The notes under the pieces were generated by a model. It did not search any database and was not told where the DNA came from. It saw only the letters and a list, made by a program, of their open reading frames with translations. Source: Pseudomonas fluorescens Q2-87 (GTDB lineage: Bacteria; Pseudomonadota; Gammaproteobacteria; Pseudomonadales; Pseudomonadaceae). Taken from it: 64,000 nt of DNA. Shown one piece after another: positions 21,254 through 30,537 of the stretch. The DNA lies in contig NZ_CM001558.1 of assembly GCF_000281895.1 (NCBI RefSeq), positions 3,166,556 through 3,230,555 on the forward strand. The letters are read 5' to 3'. Every line of letters begins with the position of its first letter. Positions within the stretch are counted from its first letter, which is position 1. A program made the translations under genes and the position numbers.

Positions 21254-24126
21254 CGACGCACCTCGGCTTTTTCGGCATGGCGACGCTCCTTGAGCAGGCG
21301 TCCTTGTTCATCGCTGAAGGCCTGATAGCGTTTCTGCCATTCCGAAGGCTGGCTGACCCGCACGATCTCCACCGCCGTAACCTTGTATTCCGGGCAGTTG
21401 GTGGCCCAGTCGGAGTTGTCGGTGGTGATCACGTTGGCGCCCGATTCCGGGAAGTGGAACGTGGTGTACACCACGCCCGGCGCCACCCGTTCGGTTACCT
21501 TGGCCCGTAGCACTGTTTGCCCGGCGCGACTGCCGATGCCAACCCAATCGCCGTCGACGATGCCGCGGTTTTCGGCGTCGGCCGGGTGGATTTCGAGGCG
21601 ATCTTCCTCGTGCCAGGCCACGTTGTCGGTGCGCCGCGTCTGGGCGCCGACGTTGTACTGGCTGAGGATGCGCCCGGTAGTCAGCAATAACGGGTACCGG
21701 CTATTGACCTTCTCCTCGGTCGGCACGTAGCCGGTGAGCATGAAGCGCCCTTTGCCGCGAACGAATTCGTCGATGTGCATGGTCGGCGTGCCGTCCGGTG
21801 CGGCATCGTTGCACGGCCATTGCAGGCTGCCGTGACGGTCCAGTTCGGCGTAGCTGACGCGGGTGAAGGTCGGTGTAAGGCTGGCGATCTCGTCCATGAT
21901 TTCTGATGGATGACGATAGTTCATCTTGTAGCCCAGGGCGTCGGCCAGGGCGATGGTGGCCTCCCAATCGGCCTTGCCGGCCAGGGGCTCCATGACCTTG
22001 CGCACCCGAGAAATGCGGCGTTCGGCGTTGGTGAACGTGCCATCCTTCTCGAGGAACGAGCTGCCCGGCAGGAACACATGGGCGAACTTGGCCGTTTCGT
22101 TGAGAAAGATGTCCTGGACGATGACGCATTCCAGGGCACTCAGCGCTGCGGTCACGTGCTGGGTGTTAGGGTCGCTCTGGGCGATGTCCTCGCCCTGGCA
22201 GTAAAGCGCCTTGAAGCTGCCGTCCAGGGCGGCCTCGAACATGTTGGGAATGCGCAGGCCCGGATCGGGCTGCAAGGTCACGTTCCAGGCCTGTTCGAAC
22301 TGGGCACGCACGGTTTCGTTGGAGATGTGCCGGTAGCCGGGCAACTCGTGGGGGAACGAGCCCATGTCGCAGGAGCCCTGGACGTTGTTCTGCCCACGCA
22401 ACGGGTTCACCCCGACGCCTTCGCGGCCGATGTTGCCGGTGACCATTGCCAGGTTGGCGATGCCCATCACCGAGGTGCTGCCCTGGCTGTGCTCCGTGAC
22501 GCCGAGGCCGTAGTAGATGGCCGCGTTGCCGCCGGTGGCGTAGAGCCGTGCGGCGGCGCGGATCTGATCGGCGTCCACGCCACAGACCGGGCCCAGCACT
22601 TCAGGCGAGTTTTCCGGCAGGCTGACGAAGTCGCGCCAGCGGGCAAAATCTGCCGCCTCGCAGCGTTCCTCGACAAAACGCTGGTCGACCAACCCTTCGG
22701 TGACGATCACGTGAGCCAGTGCGTTGAGCATCGCCACGTTGGTGCCTGGGCGCAGCTGCAAATGCAGGTCGGCGCGGGCGTGGGGGGAATCCACCAGATC
22801 GATACGGCGCGGATCGATGACGATCAACCGCGCGCCCTGACGCAGCCGACGCTTGAGCTGGGAACCGAACACGGGGTGCGCATCGGTCGGGTTGGCGCCC
22901 ATCACCAGGATAACGTCAGCCTTCATCACCGAGTCGAAGTTCTGCGTACCGGCGGATTCCCCCAGCGTTTGCTTGAGGCCATAACCGGTAGGCGAATGGC
23001 AAACCCGGGCACAGGTGTCGACGTTGTTGTTGCCGAAGGCGGTGCGCACCAGTTTCTGCACCAGGTAGGTTTCTTCGTTGGTGCAACGACTGGAGGTGAT
23101 GCCACCGATGGAGTCGCGCCCGTACTTGAGCTGGATGCGGCGCAGCTCGCCGGCAGCGTAAGTGACGGCCTCATCCCAGCTGACTTCTTGCCACGGGTCG
23201 CTGATGTGCTTGCGGATCATCGGCTTGGTGATGCGGTCCGGGTGCGTGGCATAACCCCAGGCGAAACGACCCTTGACGCAGGAATGGCCGTGGTTGGCCT
23301 GGCCGTTCTTGTCCGGGACCATGCGCACCAATTGCTCGCCTTTCATCTCGGCGCGGAAAGAACACCCCACACCGCAGTAGGCACAGGTGGTGATGACGCT
23401 GCGCTCCGGTTGACCGATTTCCACCACGCTCTTGTCGATCAACGTCGCCGTCGGGCAAGCCTGCACGCAGGCACCGCAGGAGACGCATTCGGAGTCGAGG
23501 AAGTTGTCACCGCCGGCCGCTTCCACCCGGGAGTCAAAGCCGCGCCCGGTAATGGTCAGGGCGAAGGTGCCCTGGATTTCCTCGCAGGCTCGCACGCAGC
23601 GGCTGCACACGATGCATTTGCTCGGGTCGTAGTCGAAATAGGGGTTGGATACGTCCTTGGCCTCGGCCAGGTGGTTGGCGCCTTCGTAGCCGTAACGTAC
23701 TTCACGCAGGCCAACCTGCCCCGCCACCGTCTGCAGTTCGCAGTTGCCGTTGGCCGGGCATGTCAGGCAGTCCAGCGGATGGTCGGAGATGTACAACTCC
23801 ATCACATTGCGCCGCAGTGTTGCGAGCTTGGACGTCTGGGTGCGCACCACCATGCCCTCGGTCACCGGCGTGGTGCAGGACGCCGGATAACCGCGCATGC
23901 CATCGATTTCCACCAGGCACATGCGGCAGGAGCCGAAGGCTTCCAGACTGTCGGTGGCGCAGAGCTTGGGGATGGCGGTGCCGAGCAAGGCCGCCGCGCG
24001 CATGACCGAGGTACCGGATGCAACACTGATTTCGCGACCGTCGATGGTCAGCCTTATTTGCACGTCGCTTTCACGCGCCGGGGTGCCCAGGTCCATGTCA
24101 CTGCTGGGATCGAAGATGTTGATCAT
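21250..24126 (-). CDS. fdsA: NAD-dependent formate dehydrogenase, alpha subunit (Mo/Fe-S)
   Basis: A 958-aa catalytic subunit that oxidises formate to CO2. The N-terminal 2Fe-2S ferredoxin domain (CATDSLEAFGSCRMCLVEIDG, later C in ASCTTP) is followed by a His/Cys cluster (HPLDCLTCPANGNCELQ), two 4Fe-4S motifs (CIVCSRCVRACEE; CVSCGACVQACPT), the CAYCGVGC cluster of the Mo domain, and the Mo-ligand cysteine in TCARVCHSPTGYGL. The C-terminal molybdopterin-dinucleotide domain contains GVVYTTFHFPE. ATG 24126 overlaps the fdsB stop by 4 bp and begins MINIFDPSSD; the longer open frame overlaps fdsB. Expected in the cytoplasm as part of FdsABGD. Confidence 0.95.
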   Translation of the reverse strand: MINIFDPSSDMDLGTPARESDVQIRLTIDGREISVASGTSVMRAAALLGTAIPKLCATDSLEAFGSCRMCLVEIDGMRGYPASCTTPVTEGMVVRTQTSKLATLRRNVMELYISDHPLDCLTCPANGNCELQTVAGQVGLREVRYGYEGANHLAEAKDVSNPYFDYDPSKCIVCSRCVRACEEIQGTFALTITGRGFDSRVEAAGGDNFLDSECVSCGACVQACPTATLIDKSVVEIGQPERSVITTCAYCGVGCSFRAEMKGEQLVRMVPDKNGQANHGHSCVKGRFAWGYATHPDRITKPMIRKHISDPWQEVSWDEAVTYAAGELRRIQLKYGRDSIGGITSSRCTNEETYLVQKLVRTAFGNNNVDTCARVCHSPTGYGLKQTLGESAGTQNFDSVMKADVILVMGANPTDAHPVFGSQLKRRLRQGARLIVIDPRRIDLVDSPHARADLHLQLRPGTNVAMLNALAHVIVTEGLVDQRFVEERCEAADFARWRDFVSLPENSPEVLGPVCGVDADQIRAAARLYATGGNAAIYYGLGVTEHSQGSTSVMGIANLAMVTGNIGREGVGVNPLRGQNNVQGSCDMGSFPHELPGYRHISNETVRAQFEQAWNVTLQPDPGLRIPNMFEAALDGSFKALYCQGEDIAQSDPNTQHVTAALSALECVIVQDIFLNETAKFAHVFLPGSSFLEKDGTFTNAERRISRVRKVMEPLAGKADWEATIALADALGYKMNYRHPSEIMDEIASLTPTFTRVSYAELDRHGSLQWPCNDAAPDGTPTMHIDEFVRGKGRFMLTGYVPTEEKVNSRYPLLLTTGRILSQYNVGAQTRRTDNVAWHEEDRLEIHPADAENRGIVDGDWVGIGSRAGQTVLRAKVTERVAPGVVYTTFHFPESGANVITTDNSDWATNCPEYKVTAVEIVRVSQPSEWQKRYQAFSDEQGRLLKERRHAEKAEVRR

Positions 24127-25682
24127 TGGTCGGCCTCCGTGGTCGCCAGACCGAAGTCGGCGGGGAAATACTTCAGGGCGCTGGCGACAGGGTAGGACGT
24201 CATCCCACCCAGGGCACAGAGCGAGCCGTATTGCAGGGTGTCGCACAGGTCTTGCAGCAACGCAGCCTGTTCCTGACGGGCAGCGGGATCGGTGCTGGCA
24301 ATCAAGCGGTCCACCACTTCCACCCCACGGGTGGAGCCGATCCGGCATGGCGTGCATTTGCCACAGGATTCCTCGGCGCAGAACTGCAAGGCGAAGCGGG
24401 CCATGTGGGCCATGTCCAAGCTGTCGTCGGCAACCACCACGCCGCCGTGGCCGAGCATCGCACCCATGGCAGCGAACGCTTCGTAGTCCAGCGGCGTATC
24501 GAATTGCGCAGGGGGCACCCAGGCGCCCAATGGCCCGCCCACCTGTACGGCTTTAAGCGGTCGACCGCTGGCTGTGCCGCCGCCGTATTCTTCGACCAGT
24601 TCGCGCAAGCTAAGGCCGAAGGCGCGTTCCACCAGCCCGCCGTGACGGACGTTACCGGCCAGTTGAAACGGCATCGTGCCCAGGGACCGTCCCATGCCGA
24701 AGTCGCGATAGAACTGTGCGCCCTTCTCCAGGATGATCGGCACCGAGGCCAGGGTCACCACGTTGTGTACCAACGTCGGCAGCCCGAACAAACCTTGGAT
24801 GGCGGGCAGCGGTGGCTTGGCGCGCACCGTGCCGCGCTTGCCTTCGAGGGATTCCAGCAGCGCCGTTTCCTCACCGCAGATATAGGCGCCGGCGCCCACC
24901 CGTACTTCCAATTCAAAAGCATGCCCGCTGCCACTGACATCGGCGCCCAAGTAACCGGCTTCCCGGGCGATGCCCAGGGCCTCGTTGAGGGTGCTGATGG
25001 CAGCCGGGTATTCCGAGCGCACATAGATGTAACCCATCGTGGCGCCTACGGCGATGCCTGCGATGATCATGCCTTCGATCAGCAAGAAGGGATCGCCTTC
25101 CATCAGCATGCGGTCGGCGAACGTCCCGGAGTCACCCTCGTCGGCGTTGCACACCACGTATTTCTGCGCACCGACAGCATCGCGCACGGTGCGCCACTTG
25201 ATGCCCGCCGGGAACGCCGCACCGCCGCGACCGCGCAGGCCCGAATCGAGCACGCTGGCGACCACGTCGGCGCCGTCCATCTGGATGGACCGGGCCAGGC
25301 CCGAAAACCCGCCTTGATTGCGGTAGTCGTCCAGGGACAGCGGCTGGGTGATGCCGGCGCGAGCGAACAGCAGGCGCTGTTGGCTCTTGAGATAAGGAAT
25401 GTTTTCCACCAGCCCCAGGGCCGAGGAATGACTGCCAGGATCATGGGCGAGTGCGTCGAGCAGCCCCGGCACGTCCTGTACCGCGACAGGGCCAAAGCCC
25501 AGCCGGCCCTCGGGCGTTTCGAGTTCAACCAGCGGTTCGAGCCAATAGAGGCCCCGGGAACTGGTGCGCCGTATTTCGAGGGGCAATTGGCGACGTTCGG
25601 CCTCGAGGACCAGCGCATCGACCACCCTGTCCGCGCCGACCGCGCGGGCCACTGAATCGCGGGGAATGCAGAGCGTCAGCAT
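24123..25682 (-). CDS. fdsB: NAD-dependent formate dehydrogenase, beta subunit (FMN/NAD)
   Basis: 519 aa. It has an N-terminal thioredoxin-like portion and then the NuoF-like core: the glycine-rich NAD/FMN loop GLRGRGGAAFPAGIKWRTV, CNADEGDSGTFADR, GAGAYICGEETALLESLEGKRG, and the 4Fe-4S motif ESCGKCTPCRIGSTRG. It passes electrons from the alpha subunit to NAD+. I chose ATG 25682 (MLTLCIP), which overlaps the fdsG stop by 7 bp, indicating translational coupling. All residues expected for FMN and cluster binding appear present. Confidence 0.95.
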   Translation of the reverse strand: MLTLCIPRDSVARAVGADRVVDALVLEAERRQLPLEIRRTSSRGLYWLEPLVELETPEGRLGFGPVAVQDVPGLLDALAHDPGSHSSALGLVENIPYLKSQQRLLFARAGITQPLSLDDYRNQGGFSGLARSIQMDGADVVASVLDSGLRGRGGAAFPAGIKWRTVRDAVGAQKYVVCNADEGDSGTFADRMLMEGDPFLLIEGMIIAGIAVGATMGYIYVRSEYPAAISTLNEALGIAREAGYLGADVSGSGHAFELEVRVGAGAYICGEETALLESLEGKRGTVRAKPPLPAIQGLFGLPTLVHNVVTLASVPIILEKGAQFYRDFGMGRSLGTMPFQLAGNVRHGGLVERAFGLSLRELVEEYGGGTASGRPLKAVQVGGPLGAWVPPAQFDTPLDYEAFAAMGAMLGHGGVVVADDSLDMAHMARFALQFCAEESCGKCTPCRIGSTRGVEVVDRLIASTDPAARQEQAALLQDLCDTLQYGSLCALGGMTSYPVASALKYFPADFGLATTEADQ

Positions 25683-26158
25683 GAACCATCCTCCAGGCAA
25701 CCATTGACCAACTGGCGCAGGCGCTCGGGGGTGAGCCTGGCGTGTAGTTCGCCGTCCAGCTCCAGGGCTGGCGAGCACACGCAGGCTCCCAGGCAGTAGA
25801 CCGGCCGCAGGCTGATGCTGCCGTCGGCGCTGGTGCCGTGGTCGTCCAGCGAGAGTTGTTCACGCAACTGCGCCGCCAGGCCCTCGGCCCCCATGCTCTG
25901 GCAGGACTCGGCCCGGCACAGGCGCAGGGTATGGCGCGCCGGCGGCGTGGTGCGGAAATCGTGGTAGAAGCTGATCACCCCGCGCACTTCAGCCTGGCTG
26001 AGGTTGAGGGCATGGGCAATTTCAGGGACGGCGACGTCGGGCACGTACCCGCAGCCTCCCTGGATGGCATGGAGAATCGGCAGCAAGGCACCGGGGGTGT
26101 CCTTCTCGCGCTCCAGAACGCTGTGGATCAAGGGCAGGTGAAGCGTCTCATCAGGCAT
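25676..26158 (-). CDS. fdsG: NAD-dependent formate dehydrogenase, gamma subunit (2Fe-2S)
   Basis: 160 aa, NuoE-like. The 2Fe-2S cysteines are seen in CRAESCQSMGAEGL and CLGACVCSPALELDG, after a helical start (LPILHAIQGGCGYVPDVAVPEIAHALNLSQAEVRGVISFYHDF). It relays electrons within the formate dehydrogenase complex. ATG 26158 has GAGG 8 nt upstream. It is the first gene of the fdsGBAD operon, and its promoter should lie in the 325-bp region upstream. Confidence 0.94.
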   Translation of the reverse strand: MPDETLHLPLIHSVLEREKDTPGALLPILHAIQGGCGYVPDVAVPEIAHALNLSQAEVRGVISFYHDFRTTPPARHTLRLCRAESCQSMGAEGLAAQLREQLSLDDHGTSADGSISLRPVYCLGACVCSPALELDGELHARLTPERLRQLVNGCLEDGSC

Positions 26159-26483
26159 AAACGTACCTCGGCATCTCGAACGACACCGCCGCATGGCGGC
26201 AGCCGTCCGGAGTCTTGGCTTGGGCGTCGGCCCACGTCACGGTAGCGTGGCAGATCCGATCGCCATCCTAGCTCTCCGGCCAAGTGTCTTTGGCGCACCT
26301 GATCCGGGGCATCTTTACAGCTTGCCACTCCCGGGGGTTGGCGATTGCACGTGGACGACAAAACCCGTCCTGAAAGCGACTCGGCGCAAGAAGTCGTCTG
26401 GCGGCGTGCGAGGCCAGATACGCTAATGATTGTAGGCGACTTGTGGCTGTCGGTTGGGATGGGGCCAGCACTCAAGCCAAAAC
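26159..26483 (-). promoter_or_regulatory. 325-bp region upstream of fdsG
   Basis: No gene is supported here. Read toward fdsG it holds a hairpin GCCGC-CAT-GCGGC close to the gene, several GC-rich inverted stretches (for example around 26215-26245), and an AT-richer part near 26420-26440 that may hold the promoter. Molybdoenzyme operons sometimes carry a molybdenum-cofactor RNA leader; I could not match its conserved core here. Confidence 0.35.
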
Positions 26484-26828
26484 CTATTCTTGCCTGACGA
26501 TATCGACCGAGATTTCCACCGCCGCTATGGCGCCTCTGTTCTCAAGCCAGTGTGTGGTGTTCCTGTCCTCGGGCCAGCCCACGCCTGGTCCGTAGTCCGT
26601 GGCGATTCCATTTCGATGGTCAGTAATCGTTCCCTGCAAGATGTAGACAGTGCCGGGCCTGTCCTTGTGGTCGTGCATCGGCCCGAAGACGCCTCCAGGC
26701 TCGATGGTCACCTTACGCATTCGAAGTTGGCGCCCTGCCATTCCCTCGATTTCCGGCCCCAGGTCAATCGATTCAAGTAACTGCACCGTAACCCCTTTCG
26801 TCTCGGGCACCCTTCCTTCGTTGCTCAT
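26484..26828 (-). CDS. Small cupin-domain protein
   Basis: A 114-aa single-cupin protein. The metal-site motif 1 is partly visible (GGVFGPMHDHKDRPGTVYILQGTI, giving H-x-H and a later E-less position), and motif 2 is GPGVGWPEDRNTTHWLENRG with one His. The fold is a small beta barrel, and family members bind or modify small molecules. I start at ATG 26828, with AGAGG 7 nt upstream; a GTG at 26837 is possible. There is no signal peptide. It stands between the fds operon promoter and a divergent hypothetical gene, with no clear partner, so no specific function can be given. Confidence 0.75.
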   Translation of the reverse strand: MSNEGRVPETKGVTVQLLESIDLGPEIEGMAGRQLRMRKVTIEPGGVFGPMHDHKDRPGTVYILQGTITDHRNGIATDYGPGVGWPEDRNTTHWLENRGAIAAVEISVDIVRQE

Positions 26829-27003
26829 CCTGCACACCTCTCTGCACGCCCGGGCTCTGACTAGAATCTAGACGCTCGCGAGGCTGTGACGAGGCGTGAG
26901 GCGACCAAGGGTCGAAAACGGGAAAACACCACCTAGCCGTTTCTTTATTTATAATTCCAGTCGGAGCCACATGCCACCGGCCCTGAGAGCCAGGTCGAAC
27001 ACC

Positions 27004-27297
27004 ATGAATGAACGTCAAAAAACGATTAAGAACACGATCGACGCCAGGGTGATTGGAAGCGACTCCGACGAGATTACCTATCAATCGGAGTGGATCGGTT
27101 ACCTCCCCTTCCCGGTTGATCATTGGGTTGAACATCTGGGTAAGGACTTCTCCAGCGAATTTCCTTCTGAATGGACCCTTGAAGACCTGGCTAGCCTTGA
27201 ACAATCGGGGTTCCTGGAAAAACTCGAAGCTTACGAAAACCCGGAAGACTCGTTTGATCGGCATATCAGGTATCGCGTTTGGGTTGAATGCGGGTAA
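27004..27297 (+). CDS. Hypothetical small acidic protein
   Basis: 97 aa from ATG 27004 (MNERQKTIKNTIDARVIGS). It is acidic and has no membrane segment. Striking parts are YQSEWIGYLPFPVDHWVEHLGKDF and a C-terminal RHIRYRVWVE. I do not recognise the family and assign no function. An upstream in-frame start at 26971 would add 11 residues. The ribosome site is weak (CAGG). Coding-like composition and the tidy fit between the divergent cupin gene and the convergent sugar gene support it as a real gene, but not strongly. Confidence 0.5.
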   Translation: MNERQKTIKNTIDARVIGSDSDEITYQSEWIGYLPFPVDHWVEHLGKDFSSEFPSEWTLEDLASLEQSGFLEKLEAYENPEDSFDRHIRYRVWVECG

Positions 27298-27348
27298 CGG
27301 TCGACCCGGACCGAACCCTTGAGCGCACAGGCCCCGCTGGGCAGTCGC

Positions 27349-28629
27349 CTACCCCCCGCACGCCTCCCGATACTGCCCCAACACCTGCCCAATCGCCGCC
27401 AATACCAGCTCACGTGCCGTGCTGCTTTCCTGTCCGCTCGCCACCTGCGGGTACAGGAGCGGCAGATACTGGCTCACCAACGTTTCAGGAATCGGCTCAT
27501 CACCGAAGGCCAGGAACATCTCCTCCACCGCGCGACTCGCCGCTGCAAACGGCCAGTAGTAGCGGATGCGGTCGCTGTAGCTGAAGTGTCGCTGCACGCG
27601 CAATGCGGCGTCGTCACCGTGGTAATAGTGATCCCAGTAGTGCGGTTCAGCGAGCATCAGTGACTCCATGGTCCTGCGCAGGCTTTCTTGCTCCGGCACT
27701 GAGCGCAGCGCGGCAGCGATGTGGTCCAGCGCGTAGAGCGCTTCACGCAGGGCGAAGGTCAGGCCGGGGCCGACCTTGAGAATCGCAAAGCCGTCGCGCA
27801 CCAGATGCTGCAGCGCGCTGGCTGGCTGGTAGTCGGTGGAGTGAGCCTCGAATACCAGTTGCGGCTCACCCTGAAGAATGGCGCTGAGGGCCCGGGCCTT
27901 TTCAGGTTGATAGACCACTACGTTCTCATTGCCGAACTCGACACCAGGCTGGACTACCAAGCCAATGACTCGCGCAAACACGCTGTCGAGGCCTTGGGCG
28001 ATAAAAGCCTGGCGATGCAGTGCGATCGTTTCCAAGGCTGATTGCGGGGTGGTCACCTCAAGGTCCTCAACCTTCTCCGAGGCGCCGCCCGGCACCGGCA
28101 CTTCGGTGCCTATCACGTAGAACGGTAACGGCAGGCCGGCATCGTTCACCGTTCGCTCGACCACGGCCGCCAGGCGTGCCGCACGTTCGGCCACCAGCGC
28201 GCCGTCGAGCGGATCGCTCTCGCCCATGCAGGCCATGCTCGTATCAAGGTGAATCTTGCTGAAACCTGCCCGGGCGTAGGCTTCCAGCATGCGTTCGGCG
28301 TTGAGCATGGCTAGCTGCGGCGGCAGGTGGCGCCAGGGATTCGGCCCCAGGTGGTCGCCGCCGAGGATCAAGCGCTGCGGATCGAAACCCACGCGCTGTG
28401 CAATCTCCAGCACAAAGCGGCGGAAGTCCGCCGGGGTCATGCCGGTATAGCCACCCTCATGGTTGACCTGGTTGCACGTCGCCTCGATCAGCACCGGCGC
28501 CGTGCCGGCCTGGCCGCAGCGCAACGCCGCTTCAATGACCAGGGCGTGTGCCGAACACACCGACGTAATGCCGATGGCGCGGCCTTGGCCGTGGGCACCT
28601 GACAGTTTTTGAAGATAATGACCTTGCAT
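27349..28629 (-). CDS. kbaZ: KbaZ/GatZ-family protein (tagatose-6-phosphate 4-epimerase or aldolase subunit)
   Basis: A 426-aa TIM-barrel protein of the GatZ/KbaZ family: GITSVCSAHALVIEAAL, LIEATCNQVNHEGGYTGMTPADF, LILGGDHLGPNPWRHLP, KIHLDTSMACMGE, VFEAHSTDYQ. In E. coli KbaZ is the partner of the catalytic class II aldolase KbaY. In Agrobacterium a relative is reported as a D-tagatose-6-phosphate 4-epimerase. No KbaY or tagatose-6-P kinase gene is present here, which favours the epimerase role, giving fructose-6-phosphate directly. ATG 28629 has GAGG 8-9 nt upstream. It is divergent from the DeoR regulator and the rest of the sugar cluster. Confidence 0.88.
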   Translation of the reverse strand: MQGHYLQKLSGAHGQGRAIGITSVCSAHALVIEAALRCGQAGTAPVLIEATCNQVNHEGGYTGMTPADFRRFVLEIAQRVGFDPQRLILGGDHLGPNPWRHLPPQLAMLNAERMLEAYARAGFSKIHLDTSMACMGESDPLDGALVAERAARLAAVVERTVNDAGLPLPFYVIGTEVPVPGGASEKVEDLEVTTPQSALETIALHRQAFIAQGLDSVFARVIGLVVQPGVEFGNENVVVYQPEKARALSAILQGEPQLVFEAHSTDYQPASALQHLVRDGFAILKVGPGLTFALREALYALDHIAAALRSVPEQESLRRTMESLMLAEPHYWDHYYHGDDAALRVQRHFSYSDRIRYYWPFAAASRAVEEMFLAFGDEPIPETLVSQYLPLLYPQVASGQESSTARELVLAAIGQVLGQYREACGG

Positions 28630-28687
28630 GAGCAGTGCCTCTCGATGACGTGGGAGATCACCATACGAGAGGAAAACGATCAACTTC

Positions 28688-28729
28688 AATCATTATTTTG
28701 ATTGACAGTGATTTTTTTGGCTCTATATT
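28688..28729 (+). promoter_or_regulatory. Promoter and operator-like palindrome of the amino-sugar operon
   Basis: TTGACA (28702-28707) and TATATT (28724-28729), 16 bp apart, form a good sigma-70 promoter 33 bp before the DeoR start. Overlapping its -35 box is AATCA-N6-TGATT (28688-28703), a symmetric AT-rich site. The region is shared with the divergent kbaZ gene, so a bound DeoR protein could control both. Confidence 0.5.
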
Positions 28730-28761
28730 TCATTCCTATGAATCACTAATGAGCAGCCCAA

Positions 28762-29562
28762 GTGACTAAAGACGAGCGCCTTTCACTGATCTGTCAGCAC
28801 CTCTACAGCCATGGCGAAAGCACTATCCAGACCATCGCCGAAGTCGCCGATGCATCCCTGGCGACCGTGCGCCGGGACCTGCTGAGTCTGGAGGCCGACG
28901 GCACCATTCACCGCACCCATGGCGGTGCGCGTATCGCCAAAAGCGCCGGGGTCGAGGTGGCCTTCGACCTGCGGGAAAACCAGAACCTTTTCGCCAAGCG
29001 CGCCATTGCCGAACTGGCCTACGAGCAGATCGCGCCGGGCTCGACCATCTTCCTCGACGCGGGCACCACGGTGCTGCAACTGGCCCGCCGCCTGCGCCTG
29101 GACCCGATGCCGCTGTCGGTGTTCACCAACTGCCTGAACGTCGCTCAAGTGTTGATGAACACACCGGGCATCAAGATCGTCCTGCTCGGTGGGCAGTTGC
29201 GGGCAGAGAACGCATCGATGGTCGGGGCCCTGGCCGAAGCGATGATCGAAAATTTGTGGTTCGATCAACTGTTCCTCGGTGCCGGTGCCATCGCGCCGGA
29301 TGCCTGCATCTACAGCCTCGATGCCAGTGAAGCGCAGCTCAACCAGAAGATGCTCGCCCGCGCCGCCAAAACCCTGCTACTGGCGGACTCGAGCAAGTTC
29401 GATCAGCGCCTCACCTACCGTGTTGCCCCGCTGGACAAGAACCTGACGGTGATCAGTGACGAACAGTTGTCTGCCAGTTGGTGGGCGCGCTTGCACGAAC
29501 AGGGCTGCGCCACGTTGCAAGCCTCCAGCCAAGCCATTGCCGCCCGGGACGTACAGGCATGA
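28762..29562 (+). CDS. DeoR/GlpR-family repressor (AgaR-like)
   Basis: 266 aa with a GTG start at 28762. The DeoR N-terminal helix-turn-helix (DERLSLICQHLYSHGESTIQTIAEVADASLATVRRDLLSLEADGTIHRTHGGARI) is followed by the sugar-phosphate sensing domain (IAPGSTIFLDAGTTVLQLARRL, VLLGGQLRAENASMVG, FLGAGAI, LLADSSKF), whose ligands in this family are phosphorylated sugars. Gene order makes it the local regulator, and AgaR of amino-sugar operons is the closest functional analogue. It overlaps the next gene by 4 bp (ATGA). Confidence 0.9.
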   Translation: MTKDERLSLICQHLYSHGESTIQTIAEVADASLATVRRDLLSLEADGTIHRTHGGARIAKSAGVEVAFDLRENQNLFAKRAIAELAYEQIAPGSTIFLDAGTTVLQLARRLRLDPMPLSVFTNCLNVAQVLMNTPGIKIVLLGGQLRAENASMVGALAEAMIENLWFDQLFLGAGAIAPDACIYSLDASEAQLNQKMLARAAKTLLLADSSKFDQRLTYRVAPLDKNLTVISDEQLSASWWARLHEQGCATLQASSQAIAARDVQA

Positions 29563-30488
29563 ATGATTGCGTGTTGGGGCTGGACAGCGGCGGCTCGAAA
29601 ACCCGGGTGACGGTAGCCGATCGCCAGGGCCGGGTGCTGCACTGTGAAACGGCGGCCGGACTTGATCCGATCGCCAATCCACAGTGGTCCGCTCAGTTGC
29701 ACGCACTGCTGCAAGCGGCCGCCAGGCTGCCGTTGGCCGCCGCCGTGCTCGGGCTGCCGATGCATGGCGAACTGGCCGAATGTTCCATCGCCCAGCGCGA
29801 CACCGCGCAACGCGCATTGTCCTGCCCGGTCCTTGTAGAAAACGATGTGCGCATAGCCTTCGACGGTGCATTCGCCGGGCAAGGCGCAGGCGTGTTGATT
29901 CTCGCAGGTACCGGTTCCATGGCCTGGGCCAGCCGTAACCAGCCCGGTGCCGAGCATCTACGCGTCGGCGGTTGGGGCGATGTATTCGGTGACGAAGGCA
30001 GCGCCTATTGGATCGGTCGGCAAGCGTTGACCCTTGCCAGCCGCAGCCTCGACGGCCGCGCCTATCAGCCACACCTGACCCAGGCCCTGCTCGATCACTT
30101 GGGCCTGGCCCCCGATCAACTGGCGGATTGGGTCTACGGCCTAGCCAATCGCCGGGCCTCAATGGCGGCCCTGGCCGAATGCGTGTCGACCTCGGCGGTG
30201 GCCGGCGATGCTGCGGCAATCGCAGTGATGGACGAGGCCGCAGCGCACCTGGCCGAACACATCAACACTGCTTGGCGCCGACTGGGCCTGAGCGGGCCGG
30301 CGACCTGGAGTTACGCCGGGGGTGTCTTCGCCCACACGCCGATGCTCGATGGCATTCGCCGTCGCATTGGCGCCGTCGCCTGCCCACCCCGCCTGCCTCC
30401 CATCGGTGGCGCCTTGTGGCGCGCCGCTCACAACGCGGGATGGAACCCCGACCAGCGCTGGATCGAACAACTGTCGCTGAATCGTTAG
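29559..30488 (+). CDS. BadF/BadG-type amino-sugar kinase
   Basis: 309 aa, actin-fold ATPase family (BadF/BadG/BcrA/BcrD), which includes N-acetylglucosamine and GalNAc kinases. Visible are the phosphate-1 motif GLDSGGSKTRVTVADRQG, phosphate-2 region GVLILAGTGSMAWA, and the signature VGGWGDVFGDEGSAYWIGR. It most likely phosphorylates an imported (N-acetyl)hexosamine at C6. It is coupled to the regulator gene upstream and followed 49 bp later by the ABC importer genes. Unlike PTS-based aga operons, sugar here must be phosphorylated after entry, and this gene supplies that step. Confidence 0.87.
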   Translation: MNDCVLGLDSGGSKTRVTVADRQGRVLHCETAAGLDPIANPQWSAQLHALLQAAARLPLAAAVLGLPMHGELAECSIAQRDTAQRALSCPVLVENDVRIAFDGAFAGQGAGVLILAGTGSMAWASRNQPGAEHLRVGGWGDVFGDEGSAYWIGRQALTLASRSLDGRAYQPHLTQALLDHLGLAPDQLADWVYGLANRRASMAALAECVSTSAVAGDAAAIAVMDEAAAHLAEHINTAWRRLGLSGPATWSYAGGVFAHTPMLDGIRRRIGAVACPPRLPPIGGALWRAAHNAGWNPDQRWIEQLSLNR

Positions 30489-30537
30489 CCCCTTGCACTG
30501 CCGTCAACCTCCCCTTTCCCGATGAAGAGGTTTTGCC

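Noticed and set aside
21910..24195. 761-codon plus-strand open frame opposite fdsA
   Set aside because: Antisense of the formate-dehydrogenase alpha subunit; no recognisable motifs.
26159..26483. Molybdenum-cofactor riboswitch before fdsG
   Set aside because: Hairpins are present, but I could not identify the conserved core of the Moco RNA class, so it is kept only as an unassigned leader.
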